The notes beneath the pieces were generated by a model that saw only the letters and a program-made list of their open reading frames with translations, was not told the DNA's origin and searched no databases. From contig JBOGUF010000115.1 of the NCBI GenBank assembly GCA_050696075.1, positions 1 through 64,000 on the forward strand: a stretch of 64,000 nucleotides of DNA. Direction: 5' to 3'. The stretch is from JBOGUF01 sp050696075. Lineage in GTDB: Bacteria; Chloroflexota; Chloroflexia; Thermomicrobiales; UBA6265. Shown here piece by piece: positions 52,436 through 60,661 of this stretch (the stretch's first letter is position 1; each line of letters begins with the position of its first letter). The position numbers and the translations under genes are program-made.

Positions 52436-53694
52436 GCCAGGCTGAACACTCCTGACGACTGCTCGGCGAGTTGCGCGAGACGGCGCACGGCGGCTTCGTC
52501 CACCTCGATACCGAGACCGTTGCCGCTGGGTGCGGAGACATAGCCCTCGACCGGCGCCGGCATCGGTTTGGTGAGGATCTGGTCGCCGATCGGGTTGTCG
52601 CCGATCCAGTGCTCGGCGATGAAGAGATTGGGCAGGGCGAGGGCGAGTTGCAGGGTGGCGGCGAAGTGGACGGCCGAGCCGATGCTGACGTGCGGTGCGC
52701 AGGCCGCGCCGTAGAGGTCGGCGGCTTCGGCAATCTTCAGACTCTCGGAGATGCCGCCGGCGCGGCAGACGTCCGGCTGGATGACGTCCACCCCGCCGCC
52801 GCCGACGTAGTCGCGCGCCTGGGCGCGGGTGGTGAGGGCGTCGAGGGCAATCGGGACGTCGAGCGCGGTCGCGACTTGGATGTAGCCCGGCAAGTTGTCG
52901 GTGCGGATCGGCATCTCGAACCAGCCGACGTCGTACCGCTCCAACATGCGGCCAAGCTTGATCGCTTGTTGCGGGTCGTAGACGCCGGCGGCATCGACAA
53001 AGAGGATAACGTCCTGCCCGATGGCCTCCCGCACCGCGGCCACCGCCCGGATATCGGGCTCGATCCCGTGGCCGAGCGCCATCTTCATCGCCGTGAAACC
53101 GTTCGCCACGTGGCCGCGGGCGAGGTCGGCCAGGCGGGCGAGGGCGGACTCATCCATGCCGTCGTAGAGACCCGGCAGGCCGGAGGCGTAGACCCGCACC
53201 CGGTCGCGGAAGGCGCCGCCGAGCAGTTGATGGATCGGCTGACCAAGCAGGCGGCCGGCAAGGTCCCAGAGCGCGATATCGACCCCGGCGATCGCTTCCA
53301 GCCAGAAACCGCTGGTGTGCCCCCGGACCTGCATCGCGAGGTACATCCGCTCCCACAAGACGCGTATATCGAGGGGATTCGCGCCGGTGACAATCGGACC
53401 GAGCAGATTTTCGACGATGCGGGCGGTCGCCTCCGCGCCCACCGGCGCCTTGGCCTCGCCCCAACCGACGGCGCCCGATGCCGTCTCGATCCGCACCAGG
53501 CAGCAGTCGATCGTCTCGGAGTAGATGTAGCGCCGCCGCCGCGGTGGTGGGTACTCGGCGGAGAGTGGGAGGACGCGGGAACCTTCTTCCGACCCCCAAC
53601 TGGCCTTGCCCCAGTAGGTCTTGCCTTCGGGCAGCGGGACCTTGAGGACAATTGCCTCGACGCGGGCGATCCGCTCAGGCTCAGGCTGGGACAT
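52432..53694 (-). CDS. Enolase-superfamily paralogue 2 with altered metal site
   Basis: A 420-residue relative of the gene downstream. Similar fold: IETASGAVGWGEAKAPVG, EAIAGVDIALWDLAGRLL, MKMALGHG, LFVDAAGVYD (first Asp) and GWFEMPIRTD (second Glu). The third metal motif, normally GE before the next strand, reads IALDALTTRAQ, one residue shorter, without the Glu. His in CAPHVSIGS is kept. It may use a different ligand, have another activity, or be a non-catalytic partner. Its start overlaps the GH105 gene by 14 bases. Confidence 0.85.
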   Translation of the reverse strand: MSQPEPERIARVEAIVLKVPLPEGKTYWGKASWGSEEGSRVLPLSAEYPPPRRRRYIYSETIDCCLVRIETASGAVGWGEAKAPVGAEATARIVENLLGPIVTGANPLDIRVLWERMYLAMQVRGHTSGFWLEAIAGVDIALWDLAGRLLGQPIHQLLGGAFRDRVRVYASGLPGLYDGMDESALARLADLARGHVANGFTAMKMALGHGIEPDIRAVAAVREAIGQDVILFVDAAGVYDPQQAIKLGRMLERYDVGWFEMPIRTDNLPGYIQVATALDVPIALDALTTRAQARDYVGGGGVDVIQPDVCRAGGISESLKIAEAADLYGAACAPHVSIGSAVHFAATLQLALALPNLFIAEHWIGDNPIGDQILTKPMPAPVEGYVSAPSGNGLGIEVDEAAVRRLAQLAEQSSGVFSLA

Positions 53695-54748
53695 GGGTTG
53701 ACTCCGTTTTGATCACGTCCGCGTGGACGCGTTCAATCGCGGCGAGTAGGGCCGGCCCCTGCCCCCAAGGGAAGACGCCGCGCGGACGCGCGCCGTAGTG
53801 GGCCGCGTCGGCACCGACCGGCGTAGCGTCGGAGACGTCGAGGAGCGCGCCATCCGCCGAGAAGCCGGCCGCGGTCGCGGCCCATGCGCGATCGGCCAAC
53901 GCGGCATATTCGGCGGCGGCGAGGCCGTGCCTGACGGCCCGCCCGACGCCCAAGGCGACGAAGGCGCTGACGGAAGGTTCCAGGTACGTTTCGGGGTGAT
54001 CGACGACCGTGTGCCAGGCGCCCGGCGCCGCTTCGGTCGCGGCCATGCCGGCGACGAGTGCGATGAGTCGCTGTCCGATCTCCGCGCGCGCCCGGTGTGA
54101 CGCTGGCAGCTCCGCGGCCGTATCGACCAAACCGAGCAGCGCCCATCCCAGTCCGCGTCCCCAGAAGACGCCATTGGCCCGGCCCTCGGTGTCGTTAAAG
54201 CCGTGCGAGAAGAGTCCGGTGCGCTCGTCCTGCAAGGGCCGGGCGTGGGTGAGCAGGAGGTCGGCGGCGAAGTCGTGGAAATCCGGCTCATGGAGATGAA
54301 CCGCCAATCGCGCCAGGAACGGACCGTCGAGATGCATGCAATCGACCCAGACCTGGTGCTTCCATCCCGCTAAGTCGGCACGGTGGATGCGGGCGCCGTG
54401 CTGACCGACGGGCAGTCCGGTCAGCACGCCTGCCAGTTCGCCGGCGCGGCGGATCAACGTCGAGTCGCCGGTCTCCGCGTACCGGCTCAACAATGGCACG
54501 CCCGGCGCCACGTGGGCCAGTGGAACGGCGTGGAGCGGTGGCGCTTCCCGCGTCCAGCGGTCGATCAGTCCGGCGGCGAAGGCGTGGTGTTCCCCGCCGG
54601 CCGCGAGGAGCGCCTCCATGGCGATGCTCTCGCCGAAGCCCCAGACCTTGAACGGGTAGGTCGCGGTCGCCCAGGCTAGCCGGTCGATCCGCGTGTCTCG
54701 CACGTCATTCCGCTCGGATTGACGGAGGCCATGATGGTAACTGGGCAT
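53681..54748 (-). CDS. GH105/GH88-type unsaturated glycuronyl hydrolase
   Basis: A 355-residue (alpha/alpha)6-barrel hydrolase, the size of YteR/YesR. AAGGGG lies before the ATG. Family marks: WATATYPFKVWGFGESIAME, KHQVWVDCMHLDGPFLARLA with the catalytic Asp, GLFSHGFNDTEGRANGVFWG, GRGLGWALLGLVD and a C-terminal GVFPWGQGPALLA. It removes the 4,5-unsaturated uronic acid made by rhamnogalacturonan or related lyases, acting in the cytosol (no signal). The importer D genes lie directly upstream in the same operon. GH88 is the alternative. Confidence 0.85.
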   Translation of the reverse strand: MPSYHHGLRQSERNDVRDTRIDRLAWATATYPFKVWGFGESIAMEALLAAGGEHHAFAAGLIDRWTREAPPLHAVPLAHVAPGVPLLSRYAETGDSTLIRRAGELAGVLTGLPVGQHGARIHRADLAGWKHQVWVDCMHLDGPFLARLAVHLHEPDFHDFAADLLLTHARPLQDERTGLFSHGFNDTEGRANGVFWGRGLGWALLGLVDTAAELPASHRARAEIGQRLIALVAGMAATEAAPGAWHTVVDHPETYLEPSVSAFVALGVGRAVRHGLAAAEYAALADRAWAATAAGFSADGALLDVSDATPVGADAAHYGARPRGVFPWGQGPALLAAIERVHADVIKTESTHVPA

Positions 54749-54751
54749 GTT

Positions 54752-55633
54752 CTACCCCTTGATCCCGGTGAGGGTGACGCCTTTGATAATGTACTTCTGG
54801 GCGGCGGCGAACATGATCAGCATCGGTAGGACCATGACGACGGCGAAGACCATGAGCAGGTTCCAGAACTCGGTCGAGCCCCCACTGGGCGAGAGCATGT
54901 GGACGAGGCCGAGGGCGGCAGTGAACTTCTCCTGATCGTTGAGGAAGATGAGCGGCGGCAGGAAGTCGTGCCACGTCAGTTGGAAGGCCATCACAGCGAC
55001 GACCGCCAAGCCCGGTCCGGAGAGCGGCAGGTAGATGCGCCACCAGACGCCGATCTCGGTCGCCCCGTCGAGCAGCGCCGCCTCTCGGAGCTCGGACGGA
55101 ATGGTTAAGAAGAACTGGCGCATGAGGAAGATGAAGAAGGGCGTGCCGAAGAAACTGGGCACGATCAGGGGCAGCCAGGTGTTGATCCAGTTGAGCTCCT
55201 TGAAGATCAGGAAGAGCGGCACCAGGCGGACGATGAAGGGGACCATCATCGTGCTCACCAGGAGCATGAAAAGGAAATCCCGGCCGGGGAAGCGCAACCG
55301 CGCGAAACCGTAGGCGATGAAGGAGCCGGAGAGAAGCTCGCCGATCACGACGGCGGCCGAGATGATCAGCGAGTTCGCCATGTAGCGGGCGAAGGGCTGC
55401 ATCTCGAAGGCGTCGCGGTAGTTCTCCCAATGCAGCGGCCAGGGGATCCAAACGGGCGGGAAGGAGCGCGTATCCGGTAGCGCCTTGAGCGAGGTGCCCA
55501 CCATCCAGAGCAGCGGAAAGACGGTGATGAACCCGCCGATTGCCAGCACGACGACGAGGATGACATGGCTGCGCCGCCATGATCCCCGCCTGCTTGGACC
55601 ACGATCGAATGCGAGAATGGCTGGGACGGCCAT
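54752..55633 (-). CDS. ABC importer D: MalG-type permease
   Basis: A 293-residue permease. Its start overlaps the upstream stop (TGATG). First helix VILVVVLAIGGFITVFPLLW; the NYRDAF / FARYMANSLIIS and FAYGFARLRFPG-like blocks are typical; EAA loop PSELREAALLDGATEIGVWW; C terminus YIIKGVTLTGIKG. It forms the channel with the MalF-type subunit at 55633. Confidence 0.93.
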   Translation of the reverse strand: MAVPAILAFDRGPSRRGSWRRSHVILVVVLAIGGFITVFPLLWMVGTSLKALPDTRSFPPVWIPWPLHWENYRDAFEMQPFARYMANSLIISAAVVIGELLSGSFIAYGFARLRFPGRDFLFMLLVSTMMVPFIVRLVPLFLIFKELNWINTWLPLIVPSFFGTPFFIFLMRQFFLTIPSELREAALLDGATEIGVWWRIYLPLSGPGLAVVAVMAFQLTWHDFLPPLIFLNDQEKFTAALGLVHMLSPSGGSTEFWNLLMVFAVVMVLPMLIMFAAAQKYIIKGVTLTGIKG

Positions 55634-56607
55634 CAGCGCACCCCTCCGCTGCTCTCGTTGGGCGCCATGCCCTCGTAGTAGACCCAGCGCTGGGAGAGGC
55701 GGAATATCACCACCGTAACCACGAGGACGACGACGAAGAGGATCGAGGCCAGCGCCGAGGCGTACCCCATTTCGAAGTATTCGAAGGCCTGCTGGTAGAT
55801 GTAGAGCACGTAGAAGAGGGTCGAGTTGAGCGGGCCGCCCTTGGTCATGATGTAGGCGAAGGTGAAGACCTGGAACGTATTGATGATGCCGACGATGAGA
55901 TTGAAGAAGATGGTCGGCGTCATCATGGGGATGGTGACGTTCCGCAGCTTGCTCCACCAGCCGGCGCCGTCGATGTTCGCCGCCTCGTAGAGATGCTCGG
56001 GAATGCCCTGCAAGCCGGCGAGGTAGATCAACATGTAGTTACCCATATTCCACAGGGTGAGCAACGCGATCGCCGGTTTCGACCAGGTTGTGCTTTGGAG
56101 CCAATTGGGGCTGGAGAGGCCGATGCCTTCCAGCACGTACTTGAGCACGCCGACTTGCGGATCGAGGATCCAGACAAAGAGGAGCGACGAGACGACGTAG
56201 GGTACGACCACTGGCAGATAGAAGAGGGTGCGAAAGAACGCCTGGCCGCGCACGTTCGTGTTGAGCATCAGTGCCACGACGAAGCCGATGATCATTTGCC
56301 CCGGCACCGCCATCAAGACATAAAACGCCGTGTTCGACAGCGACGTCCGAAAGAGGCGGTCGTCGGTGAAGATCTTCTGGTAGTTGTCCAGGCCAACCCA
56401 CGTCGACGACTCGAACACGCTGTATTCGGTGAACCCGAAATAGAGCACCGCCAGGATTGGGATGGCAGAGAAGGCCAGAAAGCCGACGATCCACGGCGTT
56501 ATGAACAAATAGCCCCAAAGCGCCTCTCTCGCGCCGAGCGAGCGCGCGGTCCGCCGTTGCGGCGTGGCGGAGACGGGTAGGGCGACGGATTGGACGTGTG
56601 GCTTCAC
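55633..56607 (-). CDS. ABC importer D: MalF-type permease
   Basis: A 324-residue permease. The GTG at 56607 has GGAGGAA ten bases upstream. An Arg-rich cytosolic start is followed by YLFITPWIVGFLAFSAIPIL and YFGFTEYS. EAA loop PEHLYEAANIDGAGWWSKLR; WNMGNYMLIYLAGLQ. It sits between the binding protein and MalG-type genes of the GH105 operon. Confidence 0.93.
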   Translation of the reverse strand: MKPHVQSVALPVSATPQRRTARSLGAREALWGYLFITPWIVGFLAFSAIPILAVLYFGFTEYSVFESSTWVGLDNYQKIFTDDRLFRTSLSNTAFYVLMAVPGQMIIGFVVALMLNTNVRGQAFFRTLFYLPVVVPYVVSSLLFVWILDPQVGVLKYVLEGIGLSSPNWLQSTTWSKPAIALLTLWNMGNYMLIYLAGLQGIPEHLYEAANIDGAGWWSKLRNVTIPMMTPTIFFNLIVGIINTFQVFTFAYIMTKGGPLNSTLFYVLYIYQQAFEYFEMGYASALASILFVVVLVVTVVIFRLSQRWVYYEGMAPNESSGGVR

Positions 56608-56758
56608 CGGGAGCAGTTCCTCCAGGGCGATTGCCAGGTTGGATCGCCGGGGTGGATTGCGTGGTTCACGAACCACCCCTCCGTGCCGATCCTCCGGCGC
56701 GGGGACGATTCGTGAACCACCCAGATAGGCGAGGCAGCAGGCGCACTCGCCATTCGGG

Positions 56759-58132
56759 TCAGGACGCGAAGAATTCGTCCTGGAGCTTTTGCGCCTCTTC
56801 CGTGCCCCATGCAAGGGCGTCCTCGACGCTGCGCACGCCGACGAGCGCTTCTTCCACCATCTGGTCCATGATCGATCTCACCTGGGGATAGACCGGCGTG
56901 GTGGGCGAGTTCTTGGCCGACGCGAGCGCACGCTGGACCACCGGCCAATGCGGGTTCGCCTCGGCGTACTCGGGATCCTCATTGTACTCGGGCACGACGC
57001 TCGGCCGGCCCTGTGCCTTGAAGAATGTGCGCTGCCCTTCTCCCAGGCAGGTGTACTTGATCCACTCCCAGGCGGCGTCGACGTTCTGGGCGCCGCGCGG
57101 GATGTTGTACCCCCAGGCGCCATCGGCATAGCCCGCCAACTCCGACTCCGGGTTCTGGTCGTTGACGGGCATATTCGCCACGCTGTAGTTGAGGTCGGGG
57201 GCCTCGGTTGAAAGCTGAAGGAAGTGCCAGACGCCGATGACGTGCATCGAGAGCTGCCCGGCGAACCAGGACTGGTTCGCCTCGGTGCCGCCTGCGCCGG
57301 GCGTGGTGGCGAAGGCGCGGATCTGGTCGTAGCCGCCGTAGAGCTCGTCGAGGTTGCTCTTCATCCAATTGAGGGCGTAGGTGTTTTCCTCCTGGCTCCA
57401 GAGCACCTGCTTGGCGTCGTCGCTGAAGAGTGTGCCGCTGTTGAGGAACGACCACGCTTGCCAGTGGTTGTTGTCCAGATACCAGAACAGCGCGCCGACC
57501 CGCTCGACGTCGTCGCCGTCCTTCTTCGTGAGTTGGGCGGCGTACTCGGCGAACTGCGTCCAGGTCGTCGGCGGCGTTTCGGGGTCGAGGCCGACCTCTT
57601 GGAAGTGGTCCTTGTTCCAGAAGAGGAGGAAGTTGGCGCCGGTCGTGGCCAGCGGCAGAGCGAAGAGTTCGTCGTTCCAGTACTGGGAGTCGACGTCGGC
57701 CGCGTAGAAGGTGGCCGCCAGGTCAAGCTCGTCGCGGGCGACCAGTTCGTCGAGGGCCATGAGGCTGTTCTTGTCGGCGAAGTTCGGCATCTCGCGGGAG
57801 TGGATCATCATCACGTCGGGCGGATCGCCGCCGGCGATCGCGGTCAGGTACTTCTCGTACATCCCCTGCTGGGAGAGGACAGTGTGGTTGATCTGGATGT
57901 CTGGATTGGCGGCGTGGAAGTCGGCGATCACCTGCTCTATGATCGGCTCGCGGTCGCCGCCCCAGACGTGCCAAAAGTTCACCTCGCCCGACGCCTGCGC
58001 CGATGCGGCGCGGCGGAGGCCGGGCGCACCCGCGGCGAAGAGACCGGCGCCCGTGGCGCCTGCGCCGACACGGAAGAGTCCACGCCTGCTAACGGTCGAA
58101 AGAACCGGTCGGGACCAACGCGCATCCTTCAT
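56759..58132 (-). CDS. ABC importer D: extracellular binding protein
   Basis: A 457-residue family 1 binding protein. The ATG at 58132 is six bases after AAGGAGG; an earlier ATG at 58150 would include the site itself. Tat signal: VSRRGLFRVGAGATGAGLF, then AASAQASG. Mature features: VNFWHVWGGDREPIIEQVIA, PDVMMIHSREMP, GVWHFLQLS, WGYNIPRGAQN, and a helical C terminus. The W-rich ligand face is usual for oligosaccharides. Presumably binds unsaturated rhamnogalacturonan-type oligosaccharides, given the GH105 gene downstream. Confidence 0.91.
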   Translation of the reverse strand: MKDARWSRPVLSTVSRRGLFRVGAGATGAGLFAAGAPGLRRAASAQASGEVNFWHVWGGDREPIIEQVIADFHAANPDIQINHTVLSQQGMYEKYLTAIAGGDPPDVMMIHSREMPNFADKNSLMALDELVARDELDLAATFYAADVDSQYWNDELFALPLATTGANFLLFWNKDHFQEVGLDPETPPTTWTQFAEYAAQLTKKDGDDVERVGALFWYLDNNHWQAWSFLNSGTLFSDDAKQVLWSQEENTYALNWMKSNLDELYGGYDQIRAFATTPGAGGTEANQSWFAGQLSMHVIGVWHFLQLSTEAPDLNYSVANMPVNDQNPESELAGYADGAWGYNIPRGAQNVDAAWEWIKYTCLGEGQRTFFKAQGRPSVVPEYNEDPEYAEANPHWPVVQRALASAKNSPTTPVYPQVRSIMDQMVEEALVGVRSVEDALAWGTEEAQKLQDEFFAS

Positions 58133-58200
58133 CTCTGCCTCCTTCGGCATTTCGCGACGACGACAGTGTGCCCGCTGACTCGCTGCAACGGCCCGCGCCG

Positions 58201-59037
58201 CTATTGCCCGCCGACGGGCTGCAACCGGGTCCGAGGCAGCACCGAAACCGAAACCCCAACGAAACCGAGCCGCTGCGAGATTCGATCCGCCATTTCGACG
58301 ACCCGGGCGGCCAGCTCCGCCTCCCGGCGATCGAGATCGAGTCCCCGCAGCGGTCCGGAGATGCTCGTGGCCGCGATGACCGCGCCGGTGGCGTCGCGGA
58401 TCGGCGCGGCGACGCAGGCGCGGCCGAAGGCGAGTTCCTCGCGCTCCAGCGCATAACCGCGGCGCAAGACGCCGTCGAGCATCGGGTGCAGGTCGGCGGC
58501 GGAACCGGCGGTGTGCGGCGTGAACTGGGGATAGGGGATGCGGCGCAGGATCGCCTCACGCTCCGTCTCGGGGAGATGAGCGAGGAGCACCTTGCCCATG
58601 CCGGTGCAGTGCAGGGGACCGCGCTTGCCGATCATCGTATGGCGCTTGGGGGCCATCGGCCCTTCGACCGACCCGAGGTAGAAGAGGGCGTCGTGGCGCA
58701 GGATGGAGAGGTTGGCGGCCAGTCCCAGCTCGGCGGCGACCGTCGAGAGTTCGCCGATCGCTTCGCCGCGCAGGTCGACCTGGTTGAGGGCGACACCGGC
58801 CAGGGTGACCATTTCCAAGCCGAGCTGGTAGAGGCCGGTCCGCGGATCGCGCTCGACAAAACCAAGCGACTCCATCGTCTTCAATAGGCGGGAAACGGTG
58901 CTCTGTGACAACCCGAGCTGGTCGACGAGGTCGGCGACGCGAAGCCGAGGTTGGGCGTCGCTAAAGCAGGTCAAGATCGAGAGCGCGCGTTCGACGCTCT
59001 GGGTGAGCGAGCGGATACTTTCGGATTTACCATCCAT
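58201..59037 (-). CDS. IclR family regulator (importer D operon)
   Basis: A 278-residue regulator. Its winged helix lies at residues 9-70 (SLTQSVERALSILTCFSDAQ, VADLVDQLGLSQSTVSRLLK), and the ligand domain follows with RGPLHCTGMGKVLLAHLPE and FGRACVAAPIRDATG. The ATG at 59037 coincides with the expected start point of the promoter at 59044-59072, so its transcript is probably leaderless. It heads the importer D / GH105 / enolase / DapA operon and likely controls it. Confidence 0.92.
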   Translation of the reverse strand: MDGKSESIRSLTQSVERALSILTCFSDAQPRLRVADLVDQLGLSQSTVSRLLKTMESLGFVERDPRTGLYQLGLEMVTLAGVALNQVDLRGEAIGELSTVAAELGLAANLSILRHDALFYLGSVEGPMAPKRHTMIGKRGPLHCTGMGKVLLAHLPETEREAILRRIPYPQFTPHTAGSAADLHPMLDGVLRRGYALEREELAFGRACVAAPIRDATGAVIAATSISGPLRGLDLDRREAELAARVVEMADRISQRLGFVGVSVSVLPRTRLQPVGGQ

Positions 59038-59043
59038 GAGAAG

Positions 59044-59072
59044 AATGTACCATCCGTATCGTGGATTGTCAA
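59044..59072 (-). promoter_or_regulatory. Promoter of a leaderless IclR transcript
   Basis: On the minus strand: TTGACA (59072-59067), a 17-base spacer, TACATT (59049-59044). Only six bases separate the -10 from the A of the ATG at 59037, which is the usual distance to the transcription start. Confidence 0.75.
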
Positions 59073-59192
59073 GCCGCTCTGTTGAACCGCCGCTGCCCGC
59101 ACGGTCCATGGTTGCCTAGATTTGCCCAAGTTGCTCACCTCACCAGATCTGGACAAGGTGGACAACAAGAGCCAATCTGTGTCCCGCGGCAC

Positions 59193-60509
59193 TCACGAGG
59201 TGCTTTTCCCGCTCGTCGCCACGTGCGTGCTCGGCACGTCTAGGGTTGCCGGCCGCTCGGCGAGTGCCCGGATTCGCTGCTCGGTCGGCAAGAGCCAAGC
59301 CAGGGCAATCGTCAACCCGGCGATGACGGCCTGGACACGGATCGCGTTCTGCAATCCGTATTCATCGCCGATGGCGCCCATGATCGGGAGGCCGATCGCG
59401 CCCATGACGAAGCCGAGACCGAGAATCAGACCGGAGGCCATCCCAGCGCGGCCCGCCATCAGTTGCTGGGCAATGACGAGCAACAACGGACCGGTCGAGG
59501 CGAAGAGGAGGCCGAACAGGGCGGCGGTAATAAACCCTGCCCAACCGGGGAATTGGGCAAAGAGCAAGATCGTCGGCACGCTCATCGCCGCCGAAACGAT
59601 CTGGATCGTGCGCCGCCCGTGCTTGTCGGCCAGGGCGCCGGAGCCGATGGTGCCGAGGACGCTGGTGAGCAGCAAGGTCGTCGCCAGCGCGCTGTAGAAA
59701 CCGGAGCCGTAGCCCATCTCCTCATACCAGGTCGGGATGAAAGCCTGGATGCCAAACATTGTCCAGGCCCGCAGCATCATCAGCCCGATCACGACCGCCA
59801 TCGCACCGCGCGGCACGGGCGGCAGGCGCCGGACCTCCTCCCGTGTTCGGCGGACGATCCGCTGGGAGATGGTCCGCATCTCGGAGGTCATCCACAGGGC
59901 GATCGCGACGCCGGGGAAGACCATCAACACCACCCCGCGCACGCCGAAGAAGTGGAAGAGGGCGGCGCCGATCAGCGGGCCGATGGCGACGCCGAGGGTG
60001 CCGCCGGTGACGTAGAGCGACAACCCGGCGTTGCGCTGCTTTTCAGCGATGACCGCGCTGGCGTTGAGCGCGCCCATCGGGTGATAGGCGCCGGAGCCGA
60101 TGCCGGCCAGTCCGGCGCAAATCACTAGGACGGCGAAGTTGGGCGCGAAGCCCATGGCGGAAAAGGTGATCGCCGACCAAAAGAGGGCGATGCCGATGTG
60201 GCGCGTGCCGTAGCGGTCGGCCAGCCAGCCGAAGAGCGGCTGCGAGATCGAGGCGAGCCCGCTGTAGGCAAGGGAGACGAGGCCAACCGTCTTCAGGTTG
60301 AGGTCGAACTTATCGGTCAGCAGCGGATACAGCACCGGCAGCACACCGACGTACATGTCGACCGTCAGATGGCCGAGCATCAGCGTCAGGAGCGCCCGGT
60401 TGCGGGCGACGTCGAAGCGGCGACGCCTGGGTGATGGGTGATGGGTGATGGGTGATGGGGCGTCAGGGTGCGAAGAAGGTCGGTCGAGGGCCGCCGGTTG
60501 GGACGTCAT
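59193..60509 (-). CDS. MFS transporter, fosmidomycin-resistance (Fsr)-like
   Basis: A 438-residue, 12-helix major facilitator. The GHLTVDMYVGVLPVLYPLL first helix, FGWLADRYGTRHIG in loop 2-3, and GIGSGAYHPMGALNASAVI are characteristic of the Fsr/UhpC-like branch. A second half follows with GSGALADKHGRR and a long loop between helices 6 and 7. The first 30 residues (PSSHPDAPSPITHHPSP) are encoded partly by a heptamer array, so the real start may be nearer residue 33. Exports a small metabolite or drug; substrate unknown. Confidence 0.88.
   Translation of the reverse strand: MTSQPAALDRPSSHPDAPSPITHHPSPRRRRFDVARNRALLTLMLGHLTVDMYVGVLPVLYPLLTDKFDLNLKTVGLVSLAYSGLASISQPLFGWLADRYGTRHIGIALFWSAITFSAMGFAPNFAVLVICAGLAGIGSGAYHPMGALNASAVIAEKQRNAGLSLYVTGGTLGVAIGPLIGAALFHFFGVRGVVLMVFPGVAIALWMTSEMRTISQRIVRRTREEVRRLPPVPRGAMAVVIGLMMLRAWTMFGIQAFIPTWYEEMGYGSGFYSALATTLLLTSVLGTIGSGALADKHGRRTIQIVSAAMSVPTILLFAQFPGWAGFITAALFGLLFASTGPLLLVIAQQLMAGRAGMASGLILGLGFVMGAIGLPIMGAIGDEYGLQNAIRVQAVIAGLTIALAWLLPTEQRIRALAERPATLDVPSTHVATSGKSTS
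60429..60456. repeat. Tandem heptamer array, unit GGGTGAT
   Basis: Four exact 7-bp units GGGTGAT, followed by a partial GGGG. It lies inside the annotated 5' end of the MFS gene, where it reads as His/Pro/Ser on the coding strand. Confidence 0.85.
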
Positions 60510-60661
60510 GCGTGGGATTCCTGACGGGTCATCGACCGGTTTCCAAGTCGGGATCTCGCGGAAATCGGGGCGTCTACGCCATCGTGCTCGCCGCTGGGGA
60601 TGCTAACAGCGTCGGGTGCGTGGGACAACTTTCATGTCAGAGCCAAGCCAATCAGAGCGCA

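Noticed and set aside
52471..53712. 413-codon plus-strand frame
   Set aside because: Antisense to the second enolase-superfamily gene; composition typical of GC-rich shadow frames.
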